Assembly: GCA_910585535.1 (NCBI GenBank)
Contig: CAJUFK010000094.1
Span: forward strand, 1 to 13,141
DNA: 13,141 bases
Source of the DNA: an uncultured Angelakisella sp.
GTDB lineage: Bacteria > Bacillota > Clostridia > Oscillospirales > Ruminococcaceae
Direction: 5' to 3'
The notes beneath the pieces were generated by a model that was not told where the DNA came from, did not search any database, and saw only the letters and a list, made by a program, of their open reading frames with translations. Of the stretch, positions 1 to 9,271 are shown piece by piece (position 1 is the first letter of the stretch; every line of letters starts with the position of its first letter). A program made the translations under genes and the position numbers.

Positions 1-173
1 ACCAGCTGTGGGAGACCACCCTGGACCCGGAAAACCGGGTGATGCTCCAGGTGACCATGGCGGATGCGGTAAAGGCGGATGAGACCTTCTCCATTCTGAT
101 GGGGGAGAAGGTTCAGCCCCGAAAGGAGTTCATCGAGCAGAACGCCCAGTACGTGAAGAACCTGGATATTTGA
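1..173 (+). CDS. gyrB: DNA gyrase subunit B, C-terminal end (partial)
   Basis: This is the 3' end of gyrB, reading in frame from base 3 to a TGA at 171-173; the start lies outside the window. The 56 visible residues are the end of the TOPRIM/tail region of GyrB. They include a WETTLDPENRVMLQVT stretch, then ADETFSILMGEKVQPRKEFI, and close with AQYVKNLDI, all typical of the conserved GyrB C-terminus. GyrB is the ATPase subunit of the A2B2 enzyme that introduces negative supercoils into DNA. The gene for the partner subunit, gyrA, lies about 740 bases downstream, separated by two small ORFs. The visible part is intact, with no frameshift. No U-tailed terminator follows it, so readthrough into the downstream genes is possible. 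Confidence 0.95.
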   Translation, partial: QLWETTLDPENRVMLQVTMADAVKADETFSILMGEKVQPRKEFIEQNAQYVKNLDI

Positions 174-280
174 CAAAAGCTAGTAGGGCGAAAAGGATGG
201 TCGGGCGGGTCTGAAAAATGGTTTCACTTTACAGGAAAAACATCATTGTGATGGCGGAAAATCGGCCTTTGGCGCGGGTT

Positions 281-302
281 TGACAAGGCTTTTACCTTGT
301 CA
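281..302. promoter_or_regulatory. perfect inverted repeat TGACAAGG-N6-CCTTGTCA upstream of the small membrane-protein gene
   Basis: The sequence shows an 8-bp perfect inverted repeat with a 6-base spacer. It starts one base inside a TTGACA hexamer (280-285). No T-run follows, so it is not a standard terminator of gyrB. A TATACT at 329-334 could be a -10 box for the downstream gene, but no good -35 lies 16-18 bases before it. The palindrome could be an operator, or a stabilising hairpin in a gyrB-to-gyrA readthrough transcript. The function is inferred; only the symmetry is seen. Confidence 0.4.
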
Positions 303-349
303 CAAAGTCCATTTGAAACAGGACCGGCTATACTAGAGGAATCCACCTT

Positions 350-685
350 ATGAAAAAGAGAACCTACAAGAAACGAAAAAAGCCCTTCCGTCCGCCGCCC
401 AAGGACCCGGCGGCTTCCCTCAACGCCGGGCCGATGACCGACGAGGCCCTTTTGGACCGCTACCGGGGCGGAAAAGAGCAGCCCGGGCCGGAGACGGGCT
501 CTGTTACAAGGGGAGGACTGATCCGGGAGCGGCTTCGGGAGCATTGGGTCTGGATGTTTGAGACAGAGATCCATTCCAGAAGCGAAGCAACGGAGCGAAT
601 CGCTTTTATCATCCTGCCGGCGGCTGTTCTTCTTATCTTTTCCCAGGTGGTGATCCCCAAGCTGTTTGCGTTTCTGTTTGGATAA
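350..685 (+). CDS. small basic protein with C-terminal membrane anchor, unknown function
   Basis: I do not recognise the family. The 111-residue product has a strongly basic N-terminus (MKKRTYKKRKKPFRPPP), then a Pro/Gly-rich and probably disordered stretch to about residue 55. A charged amphipathic segment with several aromatic residues (about 57-83) follows. One hydrophobic segment at about 85-110 (AFIILPAAVLLIFSQVVIPK) looks like a single membrane helix ending at the C-terminus. The likely topology is a tail-anchored protein with a cytoplasmic nucleic-acid- or phospholipid-friendly tail. An AGAGGA at 335-340 is the ribosome binding site, and no other in-frame ATG lies nearby. The stop codon overlaps the ribosome binding site of the next small gene, so the two are translated together. 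Sitting between gyrB and gyrA hints at co-expression with gyrase, not necessarily a shared function. Confidence 0.65.
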   Translation: MKKRTYKKRKKPFRPPPKDPAASLNAGPMTDEALLDRYRGGKEQPGPETGSVTRGGLIRERLREHWVWMFETEIHSRSEATERIAFIILPAAVLLIFSQVVIPKLFAFLFG

Positions 686-697
686 GGAGGGCTGATT

Positions 698-871
698 ATG
701 AGGGACGAGGAATTGCCCAAGGCCATTAAGATTCTGTTTTGGCCTGTGCTGACCCCCAGCAGGAGCTTTTGGGAGATGGAGGTTCGTCTGATTGCGGTTT
801 TGATGGCTTTTATGTCCGTGGTTATGCTGGTGGTTTCTATTTTGGAGCAGGTGGAGATTTACTTTAGCTAA
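698..871 (+). CDS. 57-residue putative membrane microprotein, unknown function
   Basis: This is a short gene with a strong AAGGAGG (684-690) seven bases before the ATG. The TAA stop is at 869-871. The product begins with a charged head (MRDEELPKAIK), continues through a Trp/Pro-containing segment, and has one strongly hydrophobic helix at about residues 31-49 (LIAVLMAFMSVVMLVVSIL). It ends in a short acidic tail. It starts 12 bases after the stop of the preceding single-helix protein and ends 40 bases before gyrA. The two small proteins may interact in the membrane. No family is recognised. The ribosome binding site and membrane helix argue that the gene is real despite its length. Confidence 0.6.
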   Translation: MRDEELPKAIKILFWPVLTPSRSFWEMEVRLIAVLMAFMSVVMLVVSILEQVEIYFS

Positions 872-911
872 CAGGTCCACCCGCGCGAAATCCCATAGGA
901 GGTATGATACA

Positions 912-3422
<2,511 letters not shown>

Positions 3423-3442
3423 CGATCCCAAGTTTTCGTCTT

Positions 3443-3474
3443 GGAGCGGGCATTGTTTGTCCGCTCCGCTTTTT
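3443..3474 (+). terminator. intrinsic terminator of gyrA
   Basis: The arms GGAGCGG (3443-3449) and CCGCTCC (3461-3467) pair perfectly. The stem can extend inward through G-U, C-G and A-U pairs to a five-base loop. After GC comes a run of five T (3470-3474). The hairpin starts 21 bases after the gyrA stop. A smaller CCAAG/CTTGG hairpin (3428-3444) shares two bases with it. This terminator separates the gyrase unit from the signalling operon. Confidence 0.9.
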
Positions 3475-3478
3475 AAGG

Positions 3479-3495
3479 TTTGACAGTATGTCAAA
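3479..3495. promoter_or_regulatory. perfect palindrome TTTGACA-GTA-TGTCAAA
   Basis: A 7-bp perfect inverted repeat with a 3-base centre lies directly after the gyrA terminator, about 80 bases upstream of the predicted -35 box of the signalling operon. The size and symmetry suit a dimeric repressor or activator such as a MarR-type protein, but no regulator is identified here. The same TTTGACA half-site occurs at 279-285 in the other inverted repeat. The embedded TTGACA has no convincing -10 partner at 16-18 bases. Confidence 0.35.
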
Positions 3496-3576
3496 ATGGT
3501 TTCTCAAAACAAAAGAATTCATTCTTTCGTCCAATTTCTTTGGCATTGGCAGTGCCCTTCCGGGGTTCTGCCGGGC

Positions 3577-3605
3577 TTGATTTTGCCCCTGCATTGTAGT
3601 AAAAT
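3577..3605 (+). promoter_or_regulatory. sigma-A-type promoter of the two-component operon
   Basis: TTGATT (3577-3582) and TAAAAT (3600-3605) are separated by exactly 17 bases, matching four of six and five of six consensus positions. An AT-rich stretch follows, with transcription expected to begin near 3612. The promoter lies after the gyrA terminator and before the receiver gene. It is the only good promoter seen for the genes that run to 12284. Confidence 0.6.
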
Positions 3606-3617
3606 ATTTTTAATAAC

Positions 3618-3650
3618 CTTTTGGAGATGGTTATGGGAAGTCTCCAAAAG
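3618..3650 (+). promoter_or_regulatory. 5' leader hairpin before the receiver gene
   Basis: CTTTTGGAGA (3618-3627) and TCTCCAAAAG (3641-3650) form a perfect 10-bp stem around a 13-base loop. The hairpin sits at the very 5' end of the predicted transcript and ends two bases before the AAGGAGG ribosome binding site (3653-3659) of the gene at 3666. It could stabilise the mRNA, bind a protein, or control ribosome access. It has no T-tract, so it is not a terminator. It does not match any riboswitch class I know. Confidence 0.55.
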
Positions 3651-3665
3651 TGAAGGAGGAAAACC

Positions 3666-4034
3666 ATGCGTAAACGGATTCTAGTGGTGGACGATGACAG
3701 GATGAATCTGCTGCGAACGAAAAAGATCCTGGAGTCCCAGTACGATGTGCTTCTCTCCGAGTCGGGAAAGGACGCTTTGGAGATGCTGGAGACAGAACTG
3801 GACCCCATCGACCTGATTCTTCTGGATATTGAAATGCCGGGAATGAACGGGATTGAAACCTTTGAACGGATCAGGACCTATCCCATCAAGATCCCTGTGA
3901 TTTTTCTGACGGCATCCGGAGATAAAGAGGATGTGTTAAGCGCCATCAAGCTGGGGGCGGTGAACTACCTGAAGAAGCCCTTCTTCCCCCAGGAGCTGCT
4001 GAAACGGGTGGCAAAGGAGTTTGAGAAGGAATGA
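3666..4034 (+). CDS. stand-alone CheY-like response regulator (receiver only)
   Basis: The 122-residue product is a complete receiver domain and nothing else. The acidic pocket is DDD at residues 9-11. The phosphoacceptor is Asp54 in LLDIEMPG, the switch threonine is Thr82 (FLTAS), and the conserved lysine is Lys104 in LKKPF. There is no DNA-binding or enzymatic output domain, so it must act by protein contact or serve as a phosphate intermediate or sink. A strong AAGGAGG (3653-3659) precedes the ATG. Its TGA stop overlaps the ATG of the next kinase (ATGA at 4031-4034), implying translational coupling and matched amounts of the two proteins. The natural phosphodonor is the HPt domain of that kinase. 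Exact partners are inferred. Confidence 0.92.
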   Translation: MRKRILVVDDDRMNLLRTKKILESQYDVLLSESGKDALEMLETELDPIDLILLDIEMPGMNGIETFERIRTYPIKIPVIFLTASGDKEDVLSAIKLGAVNYLKKPFFPQELLKRVAKEFEKE

Positions 4035-6541
4035 AGGCGGATAAGCAGACAAGCAAGCATCTGCTCTTGGCCAGTGTTATCACGGTCTTTAGCGTGATCC
4101 TGGTTCTTGTAACGGTGGTTATGTTTTGGGAACTGTGGATGATCCCCCTTATCATTGCCGGTACTGTCGGCGTATGGTTCCTTCACATTGGACGGGTCGG
4201 TTCGGAAACCTTGTATGAAAACCTGTGTGCAGGGATCATATTGGTAGAGTTTCTATTTTTCGGGGTACACAGCGTCAGCCTTTATGACATCCCGGCCGTG
4301 GCCTGTATCGTTATCTTTATTTTTTCAATGTTGGATCGGAAGCGGCTGTTGTATATGACGGCCGCTTTATATATCTTGGGACTTTTGTACCACTTTTTCT
4401 TTCTGCGTACCGTTTCTTATTATACACAGCCCCAGGACTGGATGCGCCTCTTCCTCGGTGCGGTGGTGGTGGTAGGAGCAACCGAGATCGCCCGGTACCG
4501 GATCAACCGGAGGCAGGCGGAACAGCAGCGGCATGATAGGGTACTGGCCCAGCTGGAGACAGCGGGGCGGCAGAACGTCATCTTTTTGTCCAATGTCTCC
4601 CATGAATTCCGGACCCCCATCAATATGGTTCTTGGCATCAGTGAGATTATGATGGAAAAGGAGATTTCCCCGGAGATCCGGGAGGACATCCAGTCCATCC
4701 AAATCGCGGGCAAACGTCTTTCCAGCCAGATCAGCGATATTTTGGATTATACCGAAATCGCGGAGGGTACCCTGACCCCGGCCAAGGATGAGTACATGAT
4801 AACCTCCGTTCTGAATGATGTACTTACCACCATTTCCATGCAGAACGGAAGCGACCGCCTGGAACTGGTTTTTGATATAGACCCCAAGGTTCCGGCGGTA
4901 CTGATCGGGGACGCGGAGAAGCTTTCCCATGTGCTGAAGGCCCTGATGGAAAACTCCCTGAAGTTTACAGAGGAGGGTGGCATCAACCTTTGCGTCGAGG
5001 CCCGTAAGGAAAGCTATGGGATCAACCTGATTATCGATATTTACGATACCGGGATTGGGATGACCGAGTCCCAGCTGGTACAGATGTACGACGATTTTTA
5101 CCAGGCCGATGCCGGGAACCACCATTTTGTAGGCGGTCTGGGTCTGGGGATCCCCATTGTCCGGGGACTTCTCCACGCCATGGGCGGCTTTATCCATTTT
5201 GAAAGCGGAAAGCAGCAGGGGCTGCATACCCATATTTCCATTCCCCAGGGGGTGGCCAACGAAACGCCCAGCCTGGTGATTCCCCATGCGGAAGACCTCT
5301 GTGTCGCCTGTTATTTCCGCCCGGAAAAGTACAGCTGCGATGAGGTCCGGATGTTCTACGACAGATTGATTCTGCACCTGGTGGACGGCCTGAACATTGA
5401 AGGATACCAGGCCCATAACTTCGAGGGCCTTTTGAAAATCCAGCGAAGCCACGCCCTGACCCATGTTTTCATCGCCCAGGACGAGTACGAGGAGAACCGC
5501 TCCTATTACGAGGAGCTGACCAGCAGGCTCCGGGTGGTAGTAATCGCAGAAAAGGACTTTTCCATTCCTCGGGAAAGCCGTCTCCAGGTGATCCGAAAGC
5601 CCTTTTCCGCCCTTTCCGTTGTCAACCTCTTTAACGGGGAAGAAAAGGAAAATGGCTTTAAGGAAGCCCAGGCGGTGGGGGATAAGCCCTTTACCTGTCC
5701 CGATGTCCGGGCCCTGGTGGTAGACGACGAGGAGATGAACCTGGTTGTCGCCAAGGGCATTCTGGGCAGCTATGAGATCCAGGTCGACATCTGCCTAAGC
5801 GGCAAGGAGGCCGTAGAGCGGTGCGCCAGACTTTCCTACGATATGATCTTCCTGGATCACATGATGCCGGGCCTGGACGGTGTGGAGACGCTGCGGCGGA
5901 TTCGGGAGATCCGGGGAGGCATCTATCAGGATTTGCCGGTGATCGCCTTAACCGCCAATACCATCAGCGGCGCCAGGGAGATGTTCCGCAGCGAAGGCTT
6001 TACCGAGTTTATCCCCAAGCCCATTGAACGGGCGGTTTTGGAACGGGCCCTTCGCAGAGTTCTGCCCAAGGATCGGATCCAGTACAACGGAAGGCAGGAA
6101 GAAGAACCGGAAGAACTCGCCAGCCAGGAGAAGACCCCAAAGGAAGCGCCTGTACAGACAAAGACGGAAGAACACGAAGAACGGGAAACCGTGCCCTATG
6201 TCCGCCTGACCCAGGCCGGGATCAACGTGGGAAAAGGACTGGATTACTGCTGCGGGGACAATGATTTTTACCTGGAGATGCTGCGGATCTTCTATTCCCA
6301 AAGCGAAGAGAAGGCGGAGGAGATTGCCACTTTGTACGAAACCGCCAACTGGAAGGACTACACAACAAAGGTCCACGCCTTAAAGAGTACCTCCCTGACC
6401 ATCGGCGCGGAGCAGCTTTCGGAACACGCAAAGGCTTTGGAAAGAGCGGGAAAAGACGGGGATGTGGAGTACATCAAAAAATATCATCCGGGCTTGATGC
6501 GCCTTTACCAGGAGGTCTGCGAAAGCCTGGCTGGATTGTGA
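4031..6541 (+). CDS. membrane hybrid histidine kinase with pseudo-receiver, receiver and HPt domains
   Basis: This is an 836-residue tripartite sensor kinase. Residues about 8-152 hold roughly six hydrophobic segments with no recognised sensor fold. A short helical linker leads to the DHp domain with phosphoacceptor His191 in SNVSHEFRTP. The ATPase domain has the N-box (Asn308 in LMENSLKFT), Asp339 in YDTGIGM, and the glycine-rich lid GGLGLGI at 368-374. Residues about 422-534 resemble a receiver (a beta4-beta5 stretch ending IRKPF) but lack the N-terminal acidic pair. The intact receiver spans about 559-677, with Asp565/Asp566, phosphoacceptor Asp609, Thr641 and Lys663. A charged linker (680-720) leads to a C-terminal HPt domain with His782 in KVHALKSTS. 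The expected relay is His191 to Asp609 to His782 to a separate receiver. The ATG lies inside the stop of the preceding receiver gene. The signal sensed is unknown. Confidence 0.93.
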   Translation: MKADKQTSKHLLLASVITVFSVILVLVTVVMFWELWMIPLIIAGTVGVWFLHIGRVGSETLYENLCAGIILVEFLFFGVHSVSLYDIPAVACIVIFIFSMLDRKRLLYMTAALYILGLLYHFFFLRTVSYYTQPQDWMRLFLGAVVVVGATEIARYRINRRQAEQQRHDRVLAQLETAGRQNVIFLSNVSHEFRTPINMVLGISEIMMEKEISPEIREDIQSIQIAGKRLSSQISDILDYTEIAEGTLTPAKDEYMITSVLNDVLTTISMQNGSDRLELVFDIDPKVPAVLIGDAEKLSHVLKALMENSLKFTEEGGINLCVEARKESYGINLIIDIYDTGIGMTESQLVQMYDDFYQADAGNHHFVGGLGLGIPIVRGLLHAMGGFIHFESGKQQGLHTHISIPQGVANETPSLVIPHAEDLCVACYFRPEKYSCDEVRMFYDRLILHLVDGLNIEGYQAHNFEGLLKIQRSHALTHVFIAQDEYEENRSYYEELTSRLRVVVIAEKDFSIPRESRLQVIRKPFSALSVVNLFNGEEKENGFKEAQAVGDKPFTCPDVRALVVDDEEMNLVVAKGILGSYEIQVDICLSGKEAVERCARLSYDMIFLDHMMPGLDGVETLRRIREIRGGIYQDLPVIALTANTISGAREMFRSEGFTEFIPKPIERAVLERALRRVLPKDRIQYNGRQEEEPEELASQEKTPKEAPVQTKTEEHEERETVPYVRLTQAGINVGKGLDYCCGDNDFYLEMLRIFYSQSEEKAEEIATLYETANWKDYTTKVHALKSTSLTIGAEQLSEHAKALERAGKDGDVEYIKKYHPGLMRLYQEVCESLAGL

Positions 6542-6559
6542 TATGGGAGGAAGCGCTGC

Positions 6560-9253
6560 GTGGTAGAAAAATGGTTTGAAATTATCTTTGACCATCGGAT
6601 CGGTCTGCGGGAGCGTATGTTCCGTGTTGTAACCGCCGCCTGCATGATCGCGCTGGTTTTCGTTTTGTTAATGGGCAGGACTTTTAGCAACCTGCTGATC
6701 CTGGCAATCAGTCTTTTTATCACCGCAACTATTACAAAGGTCAGTATTCAAAAGAGATGTATCAACGCAGGAGCTACGGCAATCTCGCTGCTCCTCCTCC
6801 TGATCTTCCCCATTGGCTTTTTTACCGCAGGGGGGTTTTTCAGCGGTGTCCCTGAGTGGGGCGTTCTCTGTTTTATCTATATCAGCATCACCCTGGTAGG
6901 CCGGCGGAAGATCGTCTTTTTTCTTCTGACAGTGGCGGAGATCCTGTTCTGCTACTATTTTGCCTTTTATTTTCCGGACTTTGTGGTGAAGAATTCGCTG
7001 CGCCGTTCCTTCTTCGATTCGGTTTTTTCGGTGATCCTTGTTGGAATGCTTTCCAGCGTCCTGCTTCTCTTTTTGAACCGCCTGTATAACAAGGAGTACG
7101 AGATCACCCAGCGGCAGAAGAAGGAGATCGAGGAGCTGAACAAGGCGGAGAACAACTTTTTCTCCAGCATGAGCCACGAGATCCGGACCCCCATCAACAC
7201 CATCATCGGATTAAACGAGATTATTCTTCGGGGGAACATTCCGGAGGATGTGGCCGAGAATGCCAGAAATATTCAAGGGGCCAGTAAAATGCTCCTGACA
7301 TTGGTCAACGATATTCTGGATCTTTCCAAGATCAAGTCCGGCAAAATGGAGATCGTCAACGTCTCCTACCAGACAGGAGCCCTTTTCTCCGAGATCGTCA
7401 ACATGATCTGGATAAAGGCCCAGGAGAAGGGACTGGAGTTCCGGCTGTACGTCGATCCCTCCATTCCCAGTATGCTTTTCGGCGACGAGGTCCGGATCAA
7501 GCAGATCCTCATTAACCTTTTGAACAACGCGGTAAAGTATACAAGGGAGGGCTTTGTGAAGCTTTCGGTGCGCTGCGAGCGCCAGGGGGTGAACCGGGTC
7601 CGTGTCTGGTTCACCGTGGAGGATTCCGGGCAGGGGGTCAAAAAGGAGAACATCCCATACATTTTTAACGCTTTCCAAAGGGTGGACGAGGAAAAGAACC
7701 GCCACATCGAAGGGACCGGCCTGGGGCTGAACATCGTTCGCCAGCTGGTGGAACTGATGGGGGGAGAGATCAGCGTCAACAGCGTTTATACCAAGGGATC
7801 CACCTTCCTTGTCGCCATAGACCAGGGTATTGTGGACGAAAACGAGCTTGGGGAATTTACCCTTGACTCCCGGGTGAGGGGCCAGGAAGGGGACCGGTAC
7901 CAGCAAAGCTTTGAAGCGCCGGAAGCCCATATCCTGGTGGTAGACGACAACGACATGAACCTGATTGTTGTCCGCAAGCTGCTGGCGGAAACAAAGGTCC
8001 AAATCGACACCGCTTCCAGTGGGGCCGAATGCCTGCAAATGACGCTGAAGCAGCACTACGACGGCATTTTGATGGACCACCTGATGCCGGAGATGGATGG
8101 TATCCAGTGTCTCCATGCCCTTCGGGTTCAGCCGGGCGGGCTTTGCCAAGATACCCCGGTGATCGCTTTAACTGCCAACGCAGGCAGCGACAATCAGCTT
8201 CTCTACCAAAGGGAGGGCTTTAACGGTTACCTGGCCAAACCGGTAAGCGGCGTTCTGCTGGAGGCGGCGGTACTTAGCATCCTGCCAAAGAATTTGGTGA
8301 ATCTCAGCGAAGAAGCCAGTCTTTCGGAAATCGGAAAGGATATTCTCATCTTCGAGCGGGCCCAAAGAAAACCGCTGATGATCACCACGGACAGCGTTTG
8401 TGACCTTCCAGCCTCCTTGAAGAAGGAATTTGGCCTTTCGGTTTGCCCTTATTACATCTACACCGACAGGGGGCGGTTCTTGGACGACATAGAGTTGAAA
8501 TCGGATGAGCTGCTGGTTTACATCGCCGAGGGGCGAAACGGCTACTCCGAGGCTCCGGAGGTGGAGGATTACGAAAGGTTCTTTGCGGAAAGACTGGGCG
8601 AGGCCCAGAATGTAATCCATATTACCATGGCGAAGCACGCCAGCCAGGGGTACTTTAACGCTTTGGAGGCGGCAAAGTCCTTTGAAAACGTGACGGTGCT
8701 GGATTCCGGCCATCTTTCCAGCAGTATGGGCCTGATTGTCCTTCACGCCGCCTCTATGGTGGAAAATCACGCCTCCAAGGATGAAATTGTAAAGGCGGTA
8801 AAGGGTCTGCAGAAGTTCGTCTCCTCGGCTTTTATCATTGACAACACCCATATGATGTGCCAGGCAGGACATATTTCCAAGCAGACCAAAACCATCTGCG
8901 ACGCTCTTTTTCTGCATCCCATCCTCTCCCTTCGGAAAAGCAAAATGGTGGTCAGCGGCGTAGGGGTTGGAGATTTTTCCCGGATGGCAAAGGACTATGT
9001 CCGTCGGGTGTTCCAGGACGTCAGAGGGATTGACCGCAGGATTCTGTTTATTACCTATGCCGGGATGGACGAACAGAGGCTCCGGTATATTCAAAACCTT
9101 GTGCGGCAGTATTGCTCCTTTGAGAAGATATACTTACAGAAGGCGTCTCCGGCGATTGCCGGCAACTGTGGGCCGGGAGCTTTTGGCCTGCTGTTTATGA
9201 GAAAAAATGAATTTTCAAATTCTTTTTCGGATTTCTCGAAAATGGAGCTATAG
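6560..9253 (+). CDS. membrane hybrid histidine kinase fused to a DegV (fatty-acid-binding) domain
   Basis: This 897-residue protein starts at GTG with GGGAGG at 6545-6550. Six hydrophobic segments fill residues about 24-172. A short coiled coil leads to the DHp domain (His206 in SMSHEIRTP). The ATPase domain has Asn323, Asp355 (VEDSGQG) and GTGLGL (385-390). The receiver (about 456-576) has Asp462/Asp463, phosphoacceptor Asp506, Thr538 and Lys560. Residues about 605-882 are a full-length DegV/FakB-type domain. It opens with TTDSVCDLP (609-617) and has VLDSGHLSSSMG (713-724), AGHIS (769-773), HPIL (786-789) and a closing GPGAFGLLF (871-879). DegV proteins bind a single fatty acid; FakB members present it to the kinase FakA. 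I know of no standard family joining the two. There is no HPt here, so the receiver may pass phosphate to His782 of the upstream kinase. The reading frame is continuous, with no sign of a stop or frameshift at the junction. Confidence 0.9.
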   Translation: MVEKWFEIIFDHRIGLRERMFRVVTAACMIALVFVLLMGRTFSNLLILAISLFITATITKVSIQKRCINAGATAISLLLLLIFPIGFFTAGGFFSGVPEWGVLCFIYISITLVGRRKIVFFLLTVAEILFCYYFAFYFPDFVVKNSLRRSFFDSVFSVILVGMLSSVLLLFLNRLYNKEYEITQRQKKEIEELNKAENNFFSSMSHEIRTPINTIIGLNEIILRGNIPEDVAENARNIQGASKMLLTLVNDILDLSKIKSGKMEIVNVSYQTGALFSEIVNMIWIKAQEKGLEFRLYVDPSIPSMLFGDEVRIKQILINLLNNAVKYTREGFVKLSVRCERQGVNRVRVWFTVEDSGQGVKKENIPYIFNAFQRVDEEKNRHIEGTGLGLNIVRQLVELMGGEISVNSVYTKGSTFLVAIDQGIVDENELGEFTLDSRVRGQEGDRYQQSFEAPEAHILVVDDNDMNLIVVRKLLAETKVQIDTASSGAECLQMTLKQHYDGILMDHLMPEMDGIQCLHALRVQPGGLCQDTPVIALTANAGSDNQLLYQREGFNGYLAKPVSGVLLEAAVLSILPKNLVNLSEEASLSEIGKDILIFERAQRKPLMITTDSVCDLPASLKKEFGLSVCPYYIYTDRGRFLDDIELKSDELLVYIAEGRNGYSEAPEVEDYERFFAERLGEAQNVIHITMAKHASQGYFNALEAAKSFENVTVLDSGHLSSSMGLIVLHAASMVENHASKDEIVKAVKGLQKFVSSAFIIDNTHMMCQAGHISKQTKTICDALFLHPILSLRKSKMVVSGVGVGDFSRMAKDYVRRVFQDVRGIDRRILFITYAGMDEQRLRYIQNLVRQYCSFEKIYLQKASPAIAGNCGPGAFGLLFMRKNEFSNSFSDFSKMEL

Positions 9254-9271
9254 GCGAAGGAGGTCGTTGAA

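Noticed and set aside
329..334. TATACT as the -10 box of a promoter for the gene at 350
   Set aside because: The bases 16-18 upstream show no -35 match, the nearby TTGAAA (313-318) is only 10 bases away, and there is no TG extension.
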